From an uncultured Clostridia bacterium (lineage in GTDB: Bacteria; Bacillota; Clostridia; Oscillospirales; Ruminococcaceae), in the NCBI GenBank assembly GCA_947168885.1, contig CAMVNQ010000005.1, positions 124,001-188,000 of the forward strand: a stretch of DNA of 64,000 bases, given 5' to 3'. The position numbers and the translations under genes were made by a program. The notes beneath the pieces were generated by a model. That model saw only the letters and a program-made list of their open reading frames with translations. It ran no database searches and was not told where the DNA came from. Position 1 is the stretch's first letter. Every line of letters begins with the position of its first letter. Below, piece after piece: positions 8,400 to 16,353 of this stretch.

Positions 8400-9430
8400 A
8401 GTGGTCTGTACCTTTCCAGATCGATCTCTTCAAACCTGTGCGCACTGTTGTAAACGCTTAGTGCGCAGTCAAGCAGCGGCAGCAGCATAAGTCCGCCGGT
8501 GCCTTCTCCGAGCCGCATTTCCGCGGTTATCACAGGTTTTAATCCAAGAGCTTCAAGCAGCAGTTTTCCTACCGGTTCCGCAGAAACATGACTTGCGAGC
8601 ATATACTCGCTGCACCCGGGAACCAAACGTTCCGCAATAAGTGCAGCAACCGCCGAAATAGCGCCGTCTATGATGACAGGTATGCCATATTCCGCGCCGC
8701 CGATAAACAGTCCTGCCATTCCGGCAATGTCTAATCCGCCGAGTTTTGACAGAACATCGAGTGCGTCATCAGGCTCCGGAGCGTTCACCTCTATCGCACG
8801 GCCGATCACTTCGATCTTATGCGCAAGACGTTCATCATCAAGACCCGCACCCCGGCCGGTGACATCGCACGGAGACAGTCCGAGCAACACGGACGCGATT
8901 GCCGCGGAAGTTGTTGTATTTCCTATACCCATTTCACCGGTTACTATGATATTGACCCCGTCTATTTCGGAATCACGGACAAGCTCAATACCGGTCATTA
9001 TCGCTCGCGTTGCTTCTTCACGGGTCATTGCTACTCCCTCGGCAATATTCTTGGTTCCCTCGGCTATCTTTTTGTCAAGCGCTTTTGTATTTGCAGCAAC
9101 ACCAATGTCAACAGCAAGCACATCTGCGCAAACAGTATCAGCAATTGCGTTCACATTTGATCGTCCGTCAGCTATCTCGTCAGCACAAAGCGCAGTTACG
9201 CTGCTTTCAGACTGAGTCACGCCCTCGGACACGACACCGTTGTCAGAGCACATTACAATGACTCGTCGCTTATCGATCCTGACATTTTCGGTATGCTGTA
9301 TCTTTGCGAGCTTAACTATCACGTCCTCAAGCAGTCCAAGACTTCCGAGAGGTTTGGCAATACTGTCCCAGCGTTCTTTCGCACACATTCCGGCAGATTC
9401 GTCAAGCGATGATTTTTCAATTTCTATCAT
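8396..9430 (-). CDS. cobT: Nicotinate-nucleotide:dimethylbenzimidazole phosphoribosyltransferase CobT
   Basis: The enzyme (about 344 residues) activates the lower-ligand base as alpha-ribazole-5'-phosphate. The family motifs are clear: KPLGSLGLLED near the N-terminus, GEMGIGNTTTSAAI in the middle, and the C-terminal GEGTGG with the catalytic glutamate. I choose the ATG at 9430 (MIEIEKSS), preceded by GGAG, overlapping cbiA by 14 bases. No bluB or bza gene for making the base lies in the window, so the base may be made elsewhere or taken up. Confidence 0.95.
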   Translation of the reverse strand: MIEIEKSSLDESAGMCAKERWDSIAKPLGSLGLLEDVIVKLAKIQHTENVRIDKRRVIVMCSDNGVVSEGVTQSESSVTALCADEIADGRSNVNAIADTVCADVLAVDIGVAANTKALDKKIAEGTKNIAEGVAMTREEATRAIMTGIELVRDSEIDGVNIIVTGEMGIGNTTTSAAIASVLLGLSPCDVTGRGAGLDDERLAHKIEVIGRAIEVNAPEPDDALDVLSKLGGLDIAGMAGLFIGGAEYGIPVIIDGAISAVAALIAERLVPGCSEYMLASHVSAEPVGKLLLEALGLKPVITAEMRLGEGTGGLMLLPLLDCALSVYNSAHRFEEIDLERYRPL

Positions 9431-10772
9431 TAGTTCTTTTCTCCATAAAATCACGGCAGGAGCTTACAAAACGCTCTGCGATGCGTACATCTGTATAAAA
9501 GTAAAGATGAGGAAATCCCGCGTATAAATGAGCGTCTGTATGTACACATTCCCATACCCGCCCGTCCGGTTTACAGGCTGTCATATTCTGGCCGCAGTCT
9601 GTGCTGTCAAAATAGTGAAACTCGTGTGCGTGGAATTTCTCTCCCGCTTTGCACAGTAAACTATCGGTTTTCGCGGAAAGAGTTACGTATCCGAAACGCT
9701 GCAGTTTATCTGTTCTGAATGCCTTTCCGTTTATCAGACCCGCACCTTTATACGCATTTCCTTCCATATCCTCAAATGTATCGTGCAGGTACATAAAACC
9801 GCCGCATTCAGCTATCGTCGGCAATCCGTCTGTCACTTTTCCGCGTATATCCATGAGCATTTCAGTATTTGCCGAAAGCAGACCGGCATACAGTTCAGGA
9901 TAACCGCCGCAAAGAATAAGACCTGCTGCATTTTCAGGTATTTTTCTGTCATTTATCGGCGAAAAATACGCTATATCACATCCGAGCTTTTTCAGAAGAT
10001 CAATGTTGTCGTCGTAAATAAAGCAGAATGCATTATCACGCGCAACCGCTACAACCGGCTTTTCGCCGGATACAGAACGGAACACCGGTGAATTGAAGGC
10101 AGGAAGATCACGATCCGACAATTGCATCATCAGATCTATATCTATACTTCTTTCAGCTATTTCGCCAAGTTCATAAAGCTTTTCTTTTATACAGCTTATC
10201 TCCGTTGCGGTGACAAGTCCGAGATGCCTGCTTTCTATCGTTATTCCGTTTTTCGGGAAATACCCGAGATACTTCGTTCCAAGCTCGTCGCAGAGTCTTT
10301 TCGCAAGTGATATGAGACGTTCGGGAAGCCTGTTGAAAATAAATCCGACAATGTTGTTCGGGCGTTTATATTCAAGAAATCCGCGCATGACCGCACCTAT
10401 CGAATCGCTCATTCCGCGGCAGTCGATAACTACAGCAGCAGGCGTGTCTGTTACCTGAGAAAGCGAATATGCCGAACCGCGTCCGTCGGCGCCGTCATAA
10501 AACCCCATAACGCCTTCGATCACGGAGATATCGCTGTCCGAACCATGCTCATACAGCAGATAATTCAGCGTGTCATCATCACAGAAGTAGCTGTCAAGAT
10601 TATACGACGGAACCCCTATCACCTCGCGGTGGAACATCGGGTCGATATAGTCGGGACCGCACTTGAATGACGACACCCAAAATCCGCGTTTTTTCAACGC
10701 CGCAAGAAGTGCACAGGTCACCGTCGTTTTTCCGGAGCCGCTGTTAGTTCCCGCAATAAGTATCCGTCTCAC
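9417..10772 (-). CDS. cbiA: Cobyrinic acid a,c-diamide synthase CbiA
   Basis: A 451-residue ATP- and glutamine-dependent amidase of the same two-domain design as CbiP. The N-terminal ATPase domain has the loop GTNSGSGKTT at residues 8-17 and KCGPDYIDPMFH. The C-terminal glutamine amidotransferase domain has LILCGGYPELY and the nucleophile in TIAECGGFMYL. It amidates the a and c carboxylates of cobyrinic acid. The ATG abuts the stop of the cbiET fusion, and the end overlaps cobT. Confidence 0.95.
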   Translation of the reverse strand: MRRILIAGTNSGSGKTTVTCALLAALKKRGFWVSSFKCGPDYIDPMFHREVIGVPSYNLDSYFCDDDTLNYLLYEHGSDSDISVIEGVMGFYDGADGRGSAYSLSQVTDTPAAVVIDCRGMSDSIGAVMRGFLEYKRPNNIVGFIFNRLPERLISLAKRLCDELGTKYLGYFPKNGITIESRHLGLVTATEISCIKEKLYELGEIAERSIDIDLMMQLSDRDLPAFNSPVFRSVSGEKPVVAVARDNAFCFIYDDNIDLLKKLGCDIAYFSPINDRKIPENAAGLILCGGYPELYAGLLSANTEMLMDIRGKVTDGLPTIAECGGFMYLHDTFEDMEGNAYKGAGLINGKAFRTDKLQRFGYVTLSAKTDSLLCKAGEKFHAHEFHYFDSTDCGQNMTACKPDGRVWECVHTDAHLYAGFPHLYFYTDVRIAERFVSSCRDFMEKRTNDRN

Positions 10773-11963
10773 TTAAAAGTCCCCCTCGATAACAAACACG
10801 GGATTCTGTGCGTCGAGCATAGTATGAGAACCGACAACCTTTGTCCGTACTGCGGAGATCTGAGTGACCTGCGTTTTCATCCTACGTTTTCTTAGCACAT
10901 CAACAGCCTCATTGAGTGTTTCAAGAGTAACTGCTGTTATGACGATCTTCGGTTCGTTTCCGCCGGCAGTCGCTATATTTACTACCGCTGCTATCTTCCC
11001 GCTCGCGCCGCCTATGAATACCCTGTCAGGACACGGAAGGGTTTTCAGTAAATCAGCCGCATCTCCATTTATGACACGAATATTGTCACATCCGAATTTT
11101 TTTGCGTTCAACGATGTAAGTGCTGACGCTTCATCGTTTTTGTCTATTGCATAAACCGTTCCGCCGCTTGCTGCGAGAGCGCATTCAACGCTTACCGAAC
11201 CGGTACCGCTGCCTATATCCCACACTGTATCATTATAGCACACTCTGAGCTTTGATGCAAGTACTGCTCTTATTTCAGACTTGGTCATCGGCACTCTTCC
11301 ACGCTCAAATTCATTGTCAGGGATGCCGTATCTTACACATCTTTCCGGCTCATGATTCTCGATTATCATCGCGCATAAACCGTTACATTTTATATCCGTA
11401 AGTTCGCTTGCCGTTCCGCTTATGATCTGTTCATCAGGATAAGCAAGGCGCGCTCCGGTATGAACTGTTACACCGGCTGTTCCGTATTCACAGAGTTTCT
11501 TGCAAATATCCGCGGGTGTAATACTCCCGCCAAGAAGAAAGAAACAATTTTCATGTCTGCGAACGTTTCGTACTATACTGGCATCTGTGCCGTGAAGGCT
11601 TACAAAGTGCATTTTCTCCCACGACAATCCAAGTTTCGAGCACATATAAACAGGTGTTGATATTCCCGGAATTATCTCTGTTTCATAGTCGGAGAGCCGT
11701 GATCTCAGAAGCTCTGCACCGCTGTAAAATCCACAGTCCCCTGACATAAGCACCGCTGCTGTATTGCTTTTGCAGTTATCAAGAAACGCGCATATCTCGT
11801 CCGTTTTCCAGCTCTCGAACACCTGTTTACCGAGCGGCAGAAACGGCTCTGTCATACGCTTTGCTCCGATAAGAACATCTGCACTTTCTATTGCTTTTTT
11901 CGCTTCGGCGGTAAGCGTTTTGTCGCCGTCCATACCGATGCCTGCAATGATTATTCTCTTCAT
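10773..11963 (-). CDS. cbiET: Fused cobalt-precorrin-7 methyltransferase/decarboxylase CbiET
   Basis: A 396-residue fusion equivalent to CobL of the aerobic pathway. Residues 1 to about 200 form a tetrapyrrole methylase (CbiE, C-5 methylation) starting IIIAGIGMDGDKTLTAEA and containing LMSGDCGFYSGA. Residues from about 215 form a Rossmann methyltransferase (CbiT, C-15 methylation and decarboxylation of the C-12 acetate) with the SAM loop VWDIGSGTGSVSVE. The bridge segment GIPDNEFERGRVPMTKSEIR is the normal start of CbiT. Overlap with cbiJ is 4 bases. Confidence 0.94.
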   Translation of the reverse strand: MKRIIIAGIGMDGDKTLTAEAKKAIESADVLIGAKRMTEPFLPLGKQVFESWKTDEICAFLDNCKSNTAAVLMSGDCGFYSGAELLRSRLSDYETEIIPGISTPVYMCSKLGLSWEKMHFVSLHGTDASIVRNVRRHENCFFLLGGSITPADICKKLCEYGTAGVTVHTGARLAYPDEQIISGTASELTDIKCNGLCAMIIENHEPERCVRYGIPDNEFERGRVPMTKSEIRAVLASKLRVCYNDTVWDIGSGTGSVSVECALAASGGTVYAIDKNDEASALTSLNAKKFGCDNIRVINGDAADLLKTLPCPDRVFIGGASGKIAAVVNIATAGGNEPKIVITAVTLETLNEAVDVLRKRRMKTQVTQISAVRTKVVGSHTMLDAQNPVFVIEGDF

Positions 11964-12697
11964 AATTCTTTAAGCACCTTTATAAGCTCGTCGAACGAAT
12001 ACCCTTCTTCATCCGGACGTGTCAGCGTTAATGTTTCAATTCCGCAGACTCTCGCCGCTTCACATTTTTCCGGATATCCGCCGGCCGCACCACACTCTTT
12101 TGTTACGATTATTTCAGCGCCGCTCTGCCTAATATGTGCGATGTTTTCTTGAACAGTAAACGGACCTTTTCCGAGAATTATATGCGATCTGTCAAAACCG
12201 TACGACGCACAATGATCCTCTATCCCGACGGCAGGAAGAACACGTATCCATATCCGTCGTGGATCCTGCACCTTTGCAAGTTCAGGAAGCTCCTTGCTGC
12301 CGAGAGTGCTAAGCACAGTCTTATCGGTTTCATTCAGAACGTCCACAAGTCCGCTGAGACTGTTCACACATTTCCCCGAAAGTTCGCTTTTTCTGCGCAG
12401 CAGCCGAAAATACTGTGCTTCTGCCTCTTTGCAGGCTTCACGGATATTTTCGGTAGCTTCTGTCGCGTAAGGGTGCGTTGCATCAATAACAGCGGCATAG
12501 CTGTCTGCTGTTATAAGCGTTTTCATCTCCCGGCAGTCGAGCTTTCCGGTGAACACGTTCAGATGTTCGCTTCTGCCGAGCAATCTCGCACCGTAGTCGG
12601 TAGTGACTGAAACATCGGCAGACATACCGTTCTCCGCACACCATTCCGAAAGCTCTCTGCCCTCTGTGGTACCGCCAAAAATAAGCAGTTTATTCAT
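11960..12697 (-). CDS. cbiJ: Cobalt-precorrin-6A reductase CbiJ
   Basis: A 245-residue NAD(P)H-dependent reductase of the CbiJ/CobK family. The N-terminal nucleotide-binding segment is LLIFGGTTEGRELSEWC, followed by VIDATHPYATEAT, both characteristic. A TKECGAAGG segment lies near the C-terminus. It acts between CbiD/CbiG chemistry and CbiET in ring assembly. Four-base overlaps with cbiH upstream and cbiET downstream support a single translationally coupled unit. Confidence 0.93.
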   Translation of the reverse strand: MNKLLIFGGTTEGRELSEWCAENGMSADVSVTTDYGARLLGRSEHLNVFTGKLDCREMKTLITADSYAAVIDATHPYATEATENIREACKEAEAQYFRLLRRKSELSGKCVNSLSGLVDVLNETDKTVLSTLGSKELPELAKVQDPRRIWIRVLPAVGIEDHCASYGFDRSHIILGKGPFTVQENIAHIRQSGAEIIVTKECGAAGGYPEKCEAARVCGIETLTLTRPDEEGYSFDELIKVLKEL

Positions 12698-13416
12698 AGC
12701 CTGTAACCTCTAGGAGTAACAAGTTTTCCGCCGATGATACGGGTAACGGAATTACCGACAAACACCGTAGTGAACATATCTACAACAGTGTTCTGCAGCT
12801 CACCGAGCGTAAGTATTTCACAGTTTTCGCCTTCCCGTCCGATATTTGATGCTATACCGCACGGAGTATCGTTACTGCGGTATTTAAGAATGATCTCACA
12901 AGCCATTCGCAGATTATCGGTACGCCTATGCGACATCGGGTTATACAGTGCGATAGCAAGGTCGCCGGATGCAGCGCCCTCAATACGCTTCATGATCACT
13001 TCCCACGGAGTAAGCAGATCAGAAAGGCTGATGACTGCGAAATCGTTCGTAAGCGGTGAGCCGAGAAGCGCTGCTCCCGACAGCGCCGCGGTTACTCCGG
13101 CGATCACGCTTATCTGTACATTGACATACTTCTCGCCAAGTTCGTACGCAAGCGAAGCCATTCCATAAACACCTGCGTCACCGCTGCAAACAAGCGAAAC
13201 GTCAAGTCCGCAGGCAGCCTGTTCAAGTGCAAAACCGACGCGTTCTTTCTCCTGCCTCATTCCGGTGGAATAATATTCCTTTTCCGGAAACAACGGGCGC
13301 AGAAGGTCGCAGTAAACCGTATATCCGACGACAAGCGAGCAGTTCTTTAACGCGTTTAAAGCCTCTCCTGTAAGCCCGTCAGGCGAACCGCTTCCTATCC
13401 CTAATATGTAAAGCAT
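12694..13416 (-). CDS. cbiH: Cobalt-precorrin-3 C17-methyltransferase CbiH
   Basis: A tetrapyrrole methylase of about 240 residues that methylates C-17 and drives ring contraction. Motifs: LGIGSGSPDGLTGEA at the N-terminus, GYTVYCDLLRP, and VCSGDAGVYGMASL. The start is the ATG at 13416, eight bases after AAAGGA; an ATG three codons upstream overlaps that site. It lies 39 bases after the cbiG stop, one of the few small gaps in the operon. Confidence 0.93.
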   Translation of the reverse strand: MLYILGIGSGSPDGLTGEALNALKNCSLVVGYTVYCDLLRPLFPEKEYYSTGMRQEKERVGFALEQAACGLDVSLVCSGDAGVYGMASLAYELGEKYVNVQISVIAGVTAALSGAALLGSPLTNDFAVISLSDLLTPWEVIMKRIEGAASGDLAIALYNPMSHRRTDNLRMACEIILKYRSNDTPCGIASNIGREGENCEILTLGELQNTVVDMFTTVFVGNSVTRIIGGKLVTPRGYRL

Positions 13417-13455
13417 TAATAACATCCTTTCATTCTTCCGACGTTGGGAATTCTA

Positions 13456-14466
13456 TCAAAACACTATTCTGACCGGAAGTTCCGCAACAGCAACAGTAAC
13501 GCCGATACCGGCAGTCTTGCGAACGATGAGCGAGCCACCTGCGCAGACCGCAGCGCGTTCACAGACATTATCCGATCCGGTAGTTTTTGCAACAAAATCG
13601 GAGTGTGAAAAATCACCCGATACATTCATAAGCTCTCCTGCGCTGAAAGATTTCAGCGGAAGACCAAAGCTTTCACAAAATTCGAGAAGCCCCGGCTCTT
13701 CCGCTTTTATGTCAATTGTCGCAACACCCGCAAGCCTCCGGATATCTAAGCCATTTACTGAAAACACACTCATCACGCGTGTTGTGATGCTTGTGTCAAG
13801 TGTTCCTTTTTTGCAGCCTATCCCTGCTATAAGGTTTTTCGGCAGCAGGTTCAGCGTTGTTTCAAAAGGCTTGTCATCGGCATTGTCCGAAATACAGATA
13901 CCGGCTTTACAGCCCTCGTTTTCCGTAAGTTCATCGGGCAGGCCTGTATGCGGGTAACAGCACCGAAAGCCGACCTTATCTCCGTTTACTATCATCGCAG
14001 CAGCAGTTTTCGCCGCGTTCATATCACAGATAACGAGCCCGTTTTTTTTCGCAAACATATCCGGCGAGAACAGCCCGTGCGAGTCAGTAGCCGTCGTTAT
14101 GACCGGAACAGCGCCAATGATTGCAGCGATGTTTTCTGCAAGCTCATTCGCGCCGCCAAGATGTCCGGACAGCACAGATACAGCGAATTTTCCGCTGTCA
14201 TCAACAGCAACTACCGCCGGATCTGTTACCTTTGAGATCAAGTGAGATGCGACAGCCCGAACCGCGATTCCGACGGAACTCACGAATATGAAAGCATCGT
14301 ATTCTCCGAAAACAGATGCAATAAGCACCGATATCTCAGTAAACGATTCTGCATTTTCATCGGTGTGTTTATGAAAGCAGAACCGCTTTGCATCAGGAAT
14401 CTTTTCCGCTATTCTTTCAGACAGTTTTCTTCCGCTTCCGGTTAAAGAAATAACAGCGATGCTCAT
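13456..14466 (-). CDS. cbiG: Cobalt-precorrin-5A hydrolase CbiG
   Basis: A 336-residue protein that opens the delta-lactone and releases acetaldehyde from cobalt-precorrin-5A. The N-terminal domain has FVSSVGIAVRAVA and VLSGHLGGANELA. The C-terminal domain begins at about residue 215 with IAGIGCKKGT. Both halves are present, so this is a complete stand-alone CbiG, not a fusion. It overlaps cbiF by 4 bases. Confidence 0.93.
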   Translation of the reverse strand: MSIAVISLTGSGRKLSERIAEKIPDAKRFCFHKHTDENAESFTEISVLIASVFGEYDAFIFVSSVGIAVRAVASHLISKVTDPAVVAVDDSGKFAVSVLSGHLGGANELAENIAAIIGAVPVITTATDSHGLFSPDMFAKKNGLVICDMNAAKTAAAMIVNGDKVGFRCCYPHTGLPDELTENEGCKAGICISDNADDKPFETTLNLLPKNLIAGIGCKKGTLDTSITTRVMSVFSVNGLDIRRLAGVATIDIKAEEPGLLEFCESFGLPLKSFSAGELMNVSGDFSHSDFVAKTTGSDNVCERAAVCAGGSLIVRKTAGIGVTVAVAELPVRIVF

Positions 14467-15218
14467 TTCTCCGCCTTTCTGAACTCTGTCTCAAACGTTT
14501 TGTCATAAAGCTTAGACAGCTCATAATCGCTACCGAGGACCCGACCGACGATTATGAGCGCAGTCTTTTTAATCCCGCATATACTCGCGGTTTCGTGAAG
14601 CGTCCCTACTGTACAGCGAAGCACTCTCTCATCTTTCCATGACGCCTTGTACACTATCGCGGCAGAAGTCTCGGGTACGTATCCTCCCTTTATCAGCCTC
14701 CGTGATAATTCCTCAGTCATTCCCGCGCTAAGAAATATTACCATTGTCGCGCAATGCGACGCAAGCGCTTCGATGCTTTCAGAATCGGGAACTTCCGTTC
14801 GTCCCGCCATTCGCGTGATTATGACAGTCTGTGAAACTGACGGAAGCGTGTATTCCGCTTTAAGTGCTGCGGCAGCCCCGAACATGGAGCTCACACCCGG
14901 TGTTACCCGATACTCTATCCCGAGAGCATCAAGTCTGTCTGCCTGTTCGCGCAGCGCGCCGAACAAAGACAGATCACCGGTCTGAAGACGAACGGTATGC
15001 TTGCCTGCAAGTTCGGCTTTATTCATAATATCAATAATTTCCTCAAGAGACATTTCCGCACTGTTATATATCTCACAGCCTTCCTTAGCATATCCGAGAA
15101 GCTCCTGATTTACAAGCGAACCCGCATATATCACCACATCGGCGGACTGCATAAGACGCATTCCACGCACAGTAATAAGGTCTGCCGCACCACAGCCCGC
15201 ACCTACAAAATCAACCAT
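14463..15218 (-). CDS. cbiF: Cobalt-precorrin-4 C11-methyltransferase CbiF
   Basis: A 251-residue tetrapyrrole methylase. Family motifs are VGAGCGAADLITVRG at the N-terminus, LQTGDLSLFGALREQ, and TPGVSSMFGAAAAL. The fold and length are standard for CbiF/CobM. It overlaps the end of cbiD by 8 bases. Confidence 0.95.
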   Translation of the reverse strand: MVDFVGAGCGAADLITVRGMRLMQSADVVIYAGSLVNQELLGYAKEGCEIYNSAEMSLEEIIDIMNKAELAGKHTVRLQTGDLSLFGALREQADRLDALGIEYRVTPGVSSMFGAAAALKAEYTLPSVSQTVIITRMAGRTEVPDSESIEALASHCATMVIFLSAGMTEELSRRLIKGGYVPETSAAIVYKASWKDERVLRCTVGTLHETASICGIKKTALIIVGRVLGSDYELSKLYDKTFETEFRKAEK

Positions 15219-16350
15219 TGTACTCTTCCTTTATCGTATTTATAAGCTTGTCCGCCCACGGCGTTTTCACAATAATATCATGTTTATCAGAGAACATAAC
15301 AGCCGCAATTTCAGCCGTCCCCTTGACTTTAGCTTCAAGATAATATCCGGCACGCGACGCGAGAACATCAAGCGTGCGCCGGATATATCCGGCTTCTCCG
15401 AGAATGTCAAGTGCCGCGTCAACTGTCACGCATTGCGGCAATTGACGCAACACCGGAAGTTCCGCGCCCGAAAGAACACCGCACGTAACAAGCACGTCCA
15501 TTCTTCCGTCAGCCTGCGCAGAATGTGTATTCATTATTCCTGCGCCGAGCTTTACAAGCTTTCCGATATGTCCTATTATCAAAATCCCGCGGAAGCCGAG
15601 TTCAAGCGCAATGTCGATTGCATCTCCGATGAAATTGCTGCATTTGACGCTTTTCTCAACGTCAAACGGCATTGCCCGCGCGATAAAATTTTCACCGTAA
15701 TTTCCAAGGGTAAAGAACACATTTTCGTGACCCTCGGCTTTTCTCATGTTAAGCTCTGTTCGTATCGTATCAACAAGTGCGGCATTGCTCATGGGTTCAA
15801 TGATGCCGCTGGTACCGATCACAGATATACCACCCTCGATACCAAGCCGCGGATTATATGTTTTTTTCGCGAGTTCCGCTCCGCCGGGAATACTTATCTC
15901 AACTGTGAACCCGCCGTTGTATCCGTATTCTTTTGCAGTCTCAGAGACTGCCTCTGTTATCATTTTCCGCGGCACGGAGTTTATAGCCCACTCTCCTACG
16001 GGCTGGTCAAGCCCCGGTTTCGTCACCTTTCCGACACCTTCTCCGCCTTTTATCGTAATACCGTTCTCTGTCTTTGAAACTGTGGCACAGACAAGTATCC
16101 CGTTGGTTATATCGGGGTCGTCACCGCTGTCTTTTTTTATTGCGCATTTCGCGTAACTGCCTGTAAATTCGGGTTCGAGAACATCAAGTGTGAGTGTAAT
16201 CCCCTTGGGTGTCTGGAGTGTTATACATTCCGGAGATTTTCCCGATAATACGCACATTGCCGCAGCCTTTGCGGCTGCGGCGGCGCATGAACCCGTGGTA
16301 TAGCCGCAGCGGAGCAGTTTCCCGCTGCGGTAAACAAATTCATTTATCAT
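15211..16350 (-). CDS. cbiD: Cobalt-precorrin-5B C1-methyltransferase CbiD
   Basis: A 379-residue SAM-dependent enzyme that methylates C-1 in the anaerobic pathway. The N-terminal motif CGYTTGSCAAAAAKAAA is diagnostic. The glycine-rich GGEGVGKVTKPGL and IIGHIGKLVKLGAG segments also fit. It begins three bases after the stop of the exported chelatase gene, so the two are co-transcribed. CbiD, together with CbiG, CbiH and CbiK, marks the oxygen-independent route. Confidence 0.95.
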   Translation of the reverse strand: MINEFVYRSGKLLRCGYTTGSCAAAAAKAAAMCVLSGKSPECITLQTPKGITLTLDVLEPEFTGSYAKCAIKKDSGDDPDITNGILVCATVSKTENGITIKGGEGVGKVTKPGLDQPVGEWAINSVPRKMITEAVSETAKEYGYNGGFTVEISIPGGAELAKKTYNPRLGIEGGISVIGTSGIIEPMSNAALVDTIRTELNMRKAEGHENVFFTLGNYGENFIARAMPFDVEKSVKCSNFIGDAIDIALELGFRGILIIGHIGKLVKLGAGIMNTHSAQADGRMDVLVTCGVLSGAELPVLRQLPQCVTVDAALDILGEAGYIRRTLDVLASRAGYYLEAKVKGTAEIAAVMFSDKHDIIVKTPWADKLINTIKEEYNG

Positions 16351-16353
16351 TTT